Below, piece after piece: positions 6,843-12,922 of a stretch of DNA of 15,279 bases; positions within the stretch are counted from its first letter, which is position 1, and each line of letters starts with the position of its first letter. The position numbers were made by a program, and so were the translations under genes. The DNA is from Gammaproteobacteria bacterium (GTDB taxonomy: Bacteria > Pseudomonadota > Gammaproteobacteria > Pseudomonadales > Pseudohongiellaceae): contig PBHS01000050.1 of assembly GCA_002719575.1 (NCBI GenBank), positions 12,393-27,671 on the forward strand. Direction: 5' to 3'. Under the pieces are notes generated by a model, which saw only the letters and a program-made list of their open reading frames with translations, made no database searches and was not told where the DNA came from.

Positions 6843-8003
6843 ATGTATCTGAAGATTCTTTTTCGTCTAGGCTTCCCCTGGCTATTGGTCACCAATACGA
6901 TATTAGCCGATTCCGTCTTCGATCCAAGTACAAACACAATTACCTTATCCCATGTGCTTGCAGGGGATGGTTCCAGTCAAACAGAATCCATCTACGCAAC
7001 TAATGTTAGGATCACTTTTAACGAAGTGATTAGCACAGGTACCTCTTGGCCACCCGTTATTCATCCTTCACCCTGGCCAGCAGAATTAGATTTTTTCGAT
7101 ATGAGGAATCAGGAACTCACGATTTCGTATATAACGACTCCCGACAATTCAATTGAGCTTAAAGACGTCGTGATCAAGATCGATTCTGTGCTCGGATTTG
7201 AATATTCTGAGTCGATAGCTGCAGGCTTGTCAGATTTCAAGTTCAGATATGTTTTAGACGAATCGCTACCGATCGAATGGCGAAATGAATTTGAGCAGAT
7301 CATGGCGAATCTGCAGCGAGATATACCAATATTCGCAAAACCTAGCTGGTTCAGTATGCCGGTATTTGCGTGGAGAAGTGATGCAGAGCCGCCCTTACCT
7401 TTCATCAGCGGTGCATGTATTTGCGGCGGGGGTGATGGCGGCGCTTACGATTGGATGAGTCTTGAAATATCTGAATGGGAAATTGAAAACGACAATGTCC
7501 ATAGGTATAGCGTAGTGCCTCACGAATATTTTCATGTATATCAGATTAGCCATGCTGATTTATCGGGGTTGAAATGGTTGATGGAAGGACCTGCAGCAAC
7601 CCTAGAGTCAATCTACGTTCAAGAACATTATGGCATAGACTATTTCTCGGAAGCCCAAGCCCCATTCCTATCAGAGCTTGTTTTGGAAAGCCCTTCGTTG
7701 TACGAGTCGTTTACTGAATCGGGCGAATCAGATGGCAATTATTCTGGATCAGTTTTTCTAACGCTTATCTTGGCAGAGGAGTTGCAGAGGCAAGGGTTTA
7801 GCGAGTCTAAGGCTTACAGAATGATAATGAGAGATTTCTTTCAAGCTGGACCGAATTTAGATAATTGGAAAACCACATTTGCGGAAATATTTGCAATGAG
7901 TTTGAGTTCATTCTATTCAAAAATACGGAATTATAATCTTTCCTATGAAGGTTTATTACCGAGCGAAGAACTCACTATCTCGAAAATTTTTACGAGTCAG
8001 TAA
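6843..8003 (+). CDS. Exported HExxH metallopeptidase-like protein
   Basis: 386 residues with a Sec signal (hydrophobic core about 8-21, likely cut near LADS). Residues about 25-140 are beta-rich. The catalytic-like part has VVPHEYFHVYQ with H227, E228 and H231 as the zincin HExxH motif. Then WLMEGPAATLE follows, where E248, 17 residues after H231, fits the third zinc ligand of gluzincins. A later GNYSGSVFLTLILAEEL and an AEIFAMSLSSFYSKI near the C-terminus fit the helical tail seen in peptidase-MA-type proteins. A Cys-Gly-rich loop (CICGGGDGG, 192-200) lies before the active-site helix. Export predicts a periplasmic or secreted protease. Exact family and substrate are not recognised. The start ATG has only a weak purine-rich leader. 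Confidence 0.72.
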   Translation: MYLKILFRLGFPWLLVTNTILADSVFDPSTNTITLSHVLAGDGSSQTESIYATNVRITFNEVISTGTSWPPVIHPSPWPAELDFFDMRNQELTISYITTPDNSIELKDVVIKIDSVLGFEYSESIAAGLSDFKFRYVLDESLPIEWRNEFEQIMANLQRDIPIFAKPSWFSMPVFAWRSDAEPPLPFISGACICGGGDGGAYDWMSLEISEWEIENDNVHRYSVVPHEYFHVYQISHADLSGLKWLMEGPAATLESIYVQEHYGIDYFSEAQAPFLSELVLESPSLYESFTESGESDGNYSGSVFLTLILAEELQRQGFSESKAYRMIMRDFFQAGPNLDNWKTTFAEIFAMSLSSFYSKIRNYNLSYEGLLPSEELTISKIFTSQ

Positions 8004-8251
8004 GCTGATATTCCGCAGTCCGATGCAGAAAACTTCGAATAACAATTTATCTGTGATCACAAAGCGAATGTTACTCCGCTTCCGTGACTGAAGTAGCAGC
8101 GATCAACTGAAATGCAGTCTAAAAATGCTCCGAGAATAACGGCTACTGGCGAGACATACACGATATCCCTTCCCAAATTTTGAATTCATCCCGAACTTGC
8201 TAAAAGCTCGAAACGAAATGGCATTCAAAACGAAAAGAAAAGTGGAGCATT

Positions 8252-8299
8252 ATGACTAAATCGGCTTTAAAGAAATTCCCCAACAATTTTTATCGCTAG
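8252..8299 (+). CDS. Tiny possible reading frame
   Basis: ATG at 8252 is preceded by GGAG with 4 bases of spacing and opens 15 codons (MTKSALKKFPNNFYR) that end 12 bases before a hairpin. It could be a leader-type peptide, the stub of a lost gene or chance. Nothing else supports translation. Confidence 0.15.
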   Translation: MTKSALKKFPNNFYR

Positions 8300-8303
8300 A
8301 TAA

Positions 8304-8348
8304 TTAAAAAAGCGACACCCCTTCAACCCACATAAAGGCGATGCCGCT
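8304..8348 (-). terminator. Intrinsic terminator on the - strand
   Basis: Read on the - strand, AGCGGCATC (8348-8340) pairs with GGTGTCGCT (8319-8311) over nine pairs including two G-U wobbles, and a run of six T follows. It is positioned to end transcripts of the relic on the same strand. On the + strand the stem has two mismatches and the T-run comes four bases late, so + strand activity for the peptidase gene is less likely. Confidence 0.5.
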
Positions 8349-8447
8349 CACAGTTTTTACAATCATCAAGGGAGTAAGAAAAGTAGGCTATCTATAAGCT
8401 TCATTCTCTATATTAACCCTATCGGATGCTTATTCTTATTCTTTATT

Positions 8448-8758
8448 TCACGCAGTTTTATGTCTCCTTAATACCTTTGGTTTGTCAGATTTTAGGATCG
8501 CGCTTTCATCATCAATAACACTCGCGAAGAAATCCGATTATGGGCTCTGGAAATTCTCCATCTACCACCTCAATCTGTATGATTCCTTTTAAGATGAGGC
8601 AGACCTTCTAAAGCAGAAACATTTACTAAGATGCCCATGAGGCCGAGTAACACAGCTCCGACAAGATTTTCAAATACACCTGACTCAGACCCTGGTTCTA
8701 AAAAGCTTGCGTTATTTAAATTCAAAAAAATGTCTACCGAATTTAGGCAAGCTTGATA
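8448..8758 (-). pseudogene. Frameshifted relic of an unknown gene
   Basis: Three - strand frames carry protein-like sequence end to end. The first (8758-8570) includes a hydrophobic stretch LVGAVLLGLMGILVNV. The second (8607-8512) reads LKGIIQIEVVDGEFPEPIIG. The third (8537-8448) reads FFASVIDDESAILKSDKPK and ends at a TGA. Skipping one base near 8608 and one near 8527 fuses them into one chain of about 100 residues: a membrane-like segment followed by a soluble tail. There is no clear start codon with a ribosome binding site, and a terminator follows about 100 bases downstream on the same strand. The family is not recognised. A chance arrangement, or a living short membrane protein from the first frame alone, remains possible. 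Confidence 0.4.
8703..8754. repeat. Two-part inverted repeat before the nucleoside hydrolase gene
   Basis: AAGCTTGC (8703-8710) pairs with GCAAGCTT (8747-8754), and inside it AAATTC (8718-8723) pairs with GAATTT (8739-8744). A second small stem, GAGGC (8768-8772) with GCCTC (8787-8791), follows. Together they lie within 110 bases of the start codon and could shape a 5' leader, but they also overlap the - strand relic. Confidence 0.35.
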
Positions 8759-8810
8759 TTATTCTTAGAGGCCTAACAGGTGTTGAGCCTCCTTTGAACG
8801 GATCTGAATT

Positions 8811-9788
8811 ATGAAAAATCAGCTAGCCAAAACGCTCCTACTTATTCTTCTGATGACTACTCAGCATTCTTTTGCTTTAGAGAGAATTCCGATAATTATT
8901 GATACTGACGCAAATAATGAGCTTGATGATCAGCATGCACTTGCTTATGCTTTTTTTAACCAGGACGTATTCGATATTAAGGGCATTACCATAAATCATA
9001 CTGCGGTTGGCTCAATTAATGATGATTTTGAAGAGGCCAAACGAGTAATGCAGTTAAGTGGCGTCTGGGGTGAGTTCCCACTGATTGAAGGAGTTGATAA
9101 TGGTACGTACGAAAAACTTTGTGACCAGCTCAAGATGCCGGAGCATGAGGGTCACCAGGCCATTGACTTCATTATTCAAAAAGCTCACTCGCAAGGAGAT
9201 GAGCGTCTCGTTATCGCCCCGATTGGTAAACTTACTAACGTAGCTCTGGCTCTGGAAAAAGACCCTAGCATCGTAAATAAGGTAAAAATAGTTTGGCTAG
9301 GTGGAAACTACGATGGCCAGGACGGATATGACGGCGAACATAATCTTATGCATGACGCGTCTGCTTACAACTCGATAATTCTCAGTGGCGCCGACTTCAC
9401 GATGGTAACCGTACGTTATGGTAAGCCCACAGGATCCGCGGCGGTTTCTGTTGATGTTGATGAAATTCAGCGAATCATGGCCGGACTAGGTCCTAAAACC
9501 GCACCAGTTCTTGGGCGAAACGGGGGTTTCTTTTCCACCTTCGGTGATTATTCAGTCGATTTGTTTAGCGATACATCAAGAAGTAGCCGCTCACTTTTTG
9601 ATTTAGTTGTCTTCGCAGTTCTTAAAAATCCGAGATGGGGTGAATCCTCATTGATTGATGCCCCTCGGCTTGAAGGAGATTCATGGAATGGCAAATTTGA
9701 AGACCTAAAAATTAGGTTAGTAGAAAACTTTAACAAGAGTGAAATACTTACGGATTTCTACGAATCAATTAGGTCTCCAGCCCCATGA
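8811..9788 (+). CDS. Exported nucleoside hydrolase-like protein (IUNH family)
   Basis: 325 residues, the usual size for inosine-uridine hydrolases, which split nucleosides into base and ribose. The Sec signal (MKNQLAKTLLLILLMTTQHS, cut near FALE) predicts a periplasmic location, unlike the mostly cytosolic bacterial homologues. The calcium-site motif appears as DTDANNELDD (D31, D33, D39, D40), longer than the common DTDxGxDD form. APIGKLTNVALAL (136-148) matches the family GPLTN motif and EHNLMHDASA (176-185) the ribose-binding ExNxxxD region. Near the C-terminus the last Asp ligand is retained in SLFDLVVFA (D264), but the usual His just before it is replaced by Phe. Substrate range is therefore uncertain. 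The ATG has a modest GGAT upstream. It appears to be a single-gene unit. Confidence 0.85.
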   Translation: MKNQLAKTLLLILLMTTQHSFALERIPIIIDTDANNELDDQHALAYAFFNQDVFDIKGITINHTAVGSINDDFEEAKRVMQLSGVWGEFPLIEGVDNGTYEKLCDQLKMPEHEGHQAIDFIIQKAHSQGDERLVIAPIGKLTNVALALEKDPSIVNKVKIVWLGGNYDGQDGYDGEHNLMHDASAYNSIILSGADFTMVTVRYGKPTGSAAVSVDVDEIQRIMAGLGPKTAPVLGRNGGFFSTFGDYSVDLFSDTSRSSRSLFDLVVFAVLKNPRWGESSLIDAPRLEGDSWNGKFEDLKIRLVENFNKSEILTDFYESIRSPAP

Positions 9789-9929
9789 CCCGCAATATTT
9801 AGCTTTTCTTGGGCATCCAGGTCAGAGTGGTGTGACTAAAAAATATGCGATGAAGCATTAGAAGAAACGTACTGCTCGGTAAAGGTTGTGCTCAGGTGAA
9901 TTATATCGCGTGAGCGGTCTTCCAAAGTA

Positions 9930-10685
9930 TTATTTTGATAACTTCAACATATAGATTGCATAGCCTATGAATAAAGCACCAAGAACCAGTATTATCCTCT
10001 GTGTCCATAAAAAAAATTTTCCATCATCAATCCTATCAAGAATTTTTTTTCCTAAAGTAGTACCGACAACTGAAGATAGTATGGCGAAAGTGATTAGCAA
10101 AGGGCTTGGCCAGATAGTCAGCGTCGGCGTCATAAGGAAGCCAAAGAACATTATTTTAGCGATATGGCCTAAGCTTTGTGCCACTGCTTTGGTAGCGACC
10201 ACTTGATGACGAGTCATCCTTACGCGCTGAAAGAAGGTATCAAGGACGAGGCCTCCGGTACCAGATATAATGTTGCTTCCAACCACGGAAGCCCCAGCTA
10301 AAATCCCAATTGGCTTTTTTGTTATGTCAAGGACAGAATCTTTTGGAAGTGCCCAAGCTATGTAGGGCAATGAGCCTAGTACTAAGATTACAGTTATCTT
10401 GTCAGGCACAAAATTTATTGAAAAAAAGCCAATAAGCGCACATAGATTCCCAATGAGTATCATATAAACGATTTTCCAGCTAATGTACTTTCTGTTAAGC
10501 CATGCGCGAAAGCCGTTGGATGTAAGCTGTATCAGTCCGTGCAATATCATTGCTTGCTGAATCGGCATCAGAAAAACAAGTAGACCTATCAATATAAGAC
10601 CGCCGAGCATGCCTAACACTGAAGACAAAAATGCTGTGCCTAATGTGACAAGTATTATGACTAATGAGGTGATAGCGATACCCAT
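9930..10685 (-). CDS. TSUP/TauE-SafE family membrane permease
   Basis: 251 residues, typical for the family, with seven to eight predicted membrane segments and no signal peptide. The internal duplication of TSUP permeases is visible. The first half has LGMLGGLILIGLLVFLMP (24-41) followed by HGLIQLTSNGFR. The second has SGTGGLVLDTFFQ (141-153) followed by ATKAVAQSLGHIAKI. Characterised members export sulfite, sulfoacetate or related organic anions, but substrate cannot be read from the sequence and no sulfur-metabolism gene is adjacent. ATG at 10685 is the first start after an in-frame stop at 10698-10700; there is no strong ribosome binding site. It converges with the nucleoside hydrolase gene 141 bases away. 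Confidence 0.85.
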   Translation of the reverse strand: MGIAITSLVIILVTLGTAFLSSVLGMLGGLILIGLLVFLMPIQQAMILHGLIQLTSNGFRAWLNRKYISWKIVYMILIGNLCALIGFFSINFVPDKITVILVLGSLPYIAWALPKDSVLDITKKPIGILAGASVVGSNIISGTGGLVLDTFFQRVRMTRHQVVATKAVAQSLGHIAKIMFFGFLMTPTLTIWPSPLLITFAILSSVVGTTLGKKILDRIDDGKFFLWTQRIILVLGALFIGYAIYMLKLSK

Positions 10686-11065
10686 ACTGTCGATTGATCA
10701 GTCCAATCATACTCCACACCAAGGACTTTCTAAAAAGGTCGGTCGGACTTATGAGTCCAATTAACTTAGTAAATATCAGCATGGAGTTTAGACGAAAACA
10801 ATTCTTCTCAAATTTACATAAAAGAATCAATCCAAATACTGGTAGTCATCTTCTTGAGGTATGGCCTCCATATCTTGTAAGTCTCCACACTCCAACGCGA
10901 AGCAATACCCATGCGCAAGCCTTGTGGAGCATTAGTACTAATATCTTTAAGATTTACTTGAAGGTGAAAAGGTATAGCAGCTACATGCTATTCTTGCGCC
11001 TTCAAAGGCCCCTTTTGCCAAAAGATGTTTCTTTTAGTAGTTAAATCTTCTAATTGGATTTCAAT
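10686..11065. other. Divergent spacer between permease and ceramidase-like gene
   Basis: About 380 bases between two divergent genes; it should hold both promoters, but none is clear. One small hairpin, GGACT/AGTCC with a 4-base loop (10745-10758), is present. A TTG-started + strand frame of 116 codons crosses the spacer (10694-11044) but has no domain, ribosome binding site or coding-like composition, so it is not called as a gene. Confidence 0.5.
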
Positions 11066-12037
11066 ATGAAAACTTGGACAAATTCCTTGCAAGTTTTTTA
11101 CACAGCTTCGATGGCTTGTATCATTTTCGTTGTCTCCTATGTTTTTCTTGCGGAAATTGGGGTCATTTTTCAATTTGAAACTGGAGAGGAAATCGGCGAG
11201 GTTTCCGGTTGGTGTGAAAGAGTCAGTGGTGGCATCTTTCGAGAGCCCGTGAATACCTTGAGCAACATAAGTTTTATGATTTCCGGGCTTATCATGCTCA
11301 GAATTCTCTCAAATGAAAAATTATCAGCAAACAGTTTCTTCGGGATAAACAAAATAAGCTGTCTTTATGCGCTCGTTGTAATATATCTCGGCCCTGGATC
11401 GTGGCTAATGCATGGGACCCACACTCCCTGGGGCGGATGGGCGGACAATCAAAGCATGATTATGTACATCATCTTTCCTTGGCTTTATAACCTGAAAGAG
11501 ATGGGGCGATGGAGTGAGCAGCGATTTCTCAGTACCTATTTTCTTATTGTGATTCTTTACTCTCTTGCGAGGTGGTTTTTAGGAGGACGACTTGGAATAG
11601 GATTGGATCTTTTCGGACTTTCTATAGCTCTTTGGGTTATTTCGGAAACTTTGTACAAATTTTGGTCGCCTACGTTCCGGTGGTTGTCCGGTTTTGTGGG
11701 TTTTGCAGTTGCTTCGATTTTCGGGATTTTTCCCAATGAAATTCTCACGAATCCGCATGAGTATTGGTGGGTAATACTTTTCTGGATACCCTCAATCTTC
11801 GCCGGCAACGCGCCTTCCAGTTCTCGAGTACATACTCCTTGGTTTTTCGCTGGTATGTTGATTTTTCTAGCCGCTTTTATCGTTTGGCTGCAAGGATATC
11901 CTGATCAATATCTATGCCGTCCGGACTCTTGGATTCAACCACATGCCATCTGGCATGTGATGACGGCGTTATCCACTTGGTGCTTCTTCAAATTTTTTAG
12001 AACTGAGGCTAGAGTGAATGAGGATGCGTTGAGGTAG
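11066..12037 (+). CDS. Ceramidase/CREST-family membrane hydrolase
   Basis: 323 residues from ATG 11066, which has GGA 7 bases upstream; a TTG at 11054 is possible. It has about seven to eight membrane segments. Family catalytic residues of human ACER3 are all matched with correct spacing: GSWLMHGTHTPWGGWADN gives S112, H116 and D127 (ACER3 S77, H81, D92), and QPHAIWHVM gives H293 and H297 (H217, H221), the zinc histidines. Near the N-terminus GWCERVSGGIFREPVNTLSN aligns with the calcium-binding WCE...E..NT.SN block: E51, E60 and N63 are kept, but the loop is two residues shorter and the first Asp is Gly. Known members hydrolyse ceramides or related amides in the membrane. The bacterial substrate is unknown. 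It stands alone, divergent from the permease. Confidence 0.82.
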   Translation: MKTWTNSLQVFYTASMACIIFVVSYVFLAEIGVIFQFETGEEIGEVSGWCERVSGGIFREPVNTLSNISFMISGLIMLRILSNEKLSANSFFGINKISCLYALVVIYLGPGSWLMHGTHTPWGGWADNQSMIMYIIFPWLYNLKEMGRWSEQRFLSTYFLIVILYSLARWFLGGRLGIGLDLFGLSIALWVISETLYKFWSPTFRWLSGFVGFAVASIFGIFPNEILTNPHEYWWVILFWIPSIFAGNAPSSSRVHTPWFFAGMLIFLAAFIVWLQGYPDQYLCRPDSWIQPHAIWHVMTALSTWCFFKFFRTEARVNEDALR

Positions 12038-12150
12038 ATAAGTTCACCCCCTCCTCCTAATTGCGCCGCTGGAAATAGGGCCTATCTTTCAAGCGTTGTC
12101 AATAATTCTTAATTTTTTGTGGGCTCGAAGGCGCCTCCCCCACCGACTTA

Positions 12151-12247
12151 ACTCATCTCATGATGCGTGATACTTCTGACTTATTTTTAAAACCCAACGC
12201 TAGTTAGGTCGGCTATAAAGATGAGTGGAGCACAAAAACACGCATCA
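12151..12247. ncRNA. Candidate pseudoknot-forming RNA element
   Basis: Two perfect inverted repeats cross each other: ACTCATCT (12151-12158) with AGATGAGT (12219-12226), and TGATGCGTG (12161-12169) with CACGCATCA (12239-12247). The order a-b-a'-b' is that of an H-type pseudoknot with stems of 8 and 9 bp. The first loop is 2 bases, the last is 12 bases and A-rich on the + strand (GGAGCACAAAAA), as usual for such folds. The 49-base middle insert has its own small stem (ACC-AAC with GTT-GGT). Strand, expression and function are unknown, and chance pairing is not excluded. Confidence 0.35.
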
Positions 12248-12262
12248 GACACCTTTTCTCCT

Positions 12263-12313
12263 GCTGTGTCGCTGCTCGCGCTGTGTCGCTGCGAAGATTG
12301 TGTCTCTGCTCAG
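12263..12313. repeat. Three tandem 17-bp repeats
   Basis: The 13-mer GCTGTGTCGCTGC begins at 12263 and again at 12280, and a copy with three changes begins at 12297, all exactly 17 bases apart. Units are short and few, with no reading frame through them. Simple slippage duplication is the plainest reading; a binding-site cluster is possible. Confidence 0.7.
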
Positions 12314-12390
12314 ACTCTGGCTCTTAATACGGGAGAAGAATATTTTTAATAAGGGTTAGCATGAGTTCAGGGAAAGAATAGGATTCTTTG

Positions 12391-12528
12391 ATGAGCAACG
12401 ATTGTTTGATTCAAGAGGAACCCATTTTCGTGAATTACGAACTGAAAGGTGGCGCTGAAACTGACCTTACGACGCGGAACGATTCCCCAAAAGGCGAGCA
12501 TTTGAAAAATGTTGGAATAGAAAGCTAA
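12391..12528 (+). CDS. Possible small protein (45 codons)
   Basis: ATG 12391 has AGGA with 7 bases of spacing, one of the better ribosome-binding arrangements in the window, and opens 45 codons. The product is hydrophilic (for example NYELKGGAETDLTTRNDSPK) with no signal, membrane segment or known domain. An overlapping + strand frame (about 12361-12456) is also protein-like, so this may be a relic read in the wrong frame. Function unknown. Confidence 0.25.
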   Translation: MSNDCLIQEEPIFVNYELKGGAETDLTTRNDSPKGEHLKNVGIES

Positions 12529-12616
12529 GGAATGCTTAAGCTATTATTGCAGGCATTAAATGCCATCAAGCTTTGGGACAGTTGGAATCGGATTTAAACT
12601 AAAATAAGACAATTAA

Positions 12617-12802
12617 ATTGATAGGTATGTTTGCTGGTCACTTAGCGGACCTCACTTCTTCCTAAAGCCATATAACATTAAAGCGGTTTTAATTTTCGAA
12701 CCTTCCAACCGGGCTATCGTTAATTTGTCGATATGAGAATTCACTGAGGAAAAAGCAAAAGCATTCATTCAACGAGAAATGCCCGGCCCAGATATTAACT
12801 AA
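12617..12802 (+). pseudogene. Protein-like frame interrupted by an in-frame TGA
   Basis: The frame is open from 12617 to a TGA at 12734-12736 and again to a TAA at 12800-12802. Sequence on both sides of the TGA is protein-like: KAVLIFEPSNRAIVNLSI before, EFTEEKAKAFIQREMPGPDI after. One base change to a Trp or Arg codon would restore about 61 codons. No start codon with a ribosome binding site is visible. No family recognised. Most likely a decayed gene fragment; recoding of TGA is unsupported. Confidence 0.35.
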
Positions 12803-12922
12803 AGTGGAAAGGATAACATTTAGGCGGTACATGATTTGAGCGAAAAGCGTTGAGAATGAACACTTGAAACCAGTCTTTATAGGTCAAGGTGGACTAGGTT
12901 TCTCAATCTGTTTTATCTTAGT

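Larger units (their letters stand above)
8004..8810. other. Long spacer with gene relic and terminator
   Basis: No intact gene on either strand. The right half of the - strand is a frameshifted protein-like relic, followed on the same strand by a hairpin with U-tract. A 15-codon + strand frame (8252-8299) has a GGAG just before its ATG. Two inverted repeats (8703-8754 and 8768-8791) lie in front of the next gene. Confidence 0.55.
12038..12922. other. Long gene-poor spacer with repeats and relic frame
   Basis: About 885 bases with no intact gene of normal size. It holds, in order: crossed inverted repeats (12151-12247), 17-bp tandem repeats (12263-12313), a small frame with a good ribosome binding site (12391-12528) and a protein-like frame broken by TGA (12617-12802). 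A further protein-like tail in another frame reaches 12926, overlapping the end of the receptor gene. Confidence 0.55.

Noticed and set aside
8631..8756. 41-codon + strand frame from ATG 8631
   Set aside because: No ribosome binding site, low-complexity Ser/Thr/Lys composition, and it lies opposite a more protein-like - strand frame.
8768..8791. Integron attC-like core sites (GCCTAAC and GTTGAGC)
   Set aside because: The two 7-mers fit RYYYAAC and GTTRRRY but are only a few bases apart, without the inner L sites or the 40-120-base spacing of real attC. A similar pair near 12192-12210 fails for the same reason.
10495..10830. - strand frame overlapping the start of the permease
   Set aside because: Out-of-frame shadow of the permease gene; residues are Cys/His/Arg-rich and not protein-like.
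10694..11044. 116-codon + strand frame in the divergent spacer
   Set aside because: TTG start without ribosome binding site, no domain, and it overlaps the region that must hold two promoters.
12117..12144. GTGGG/CCCAC inverted repeat near a T-run as terminator of the ceramidase-like gene
   Set aside because: The T-run precedes the stem on the + strand and becomes an A-run after it on the - strand, so it fits a terminator on neither.
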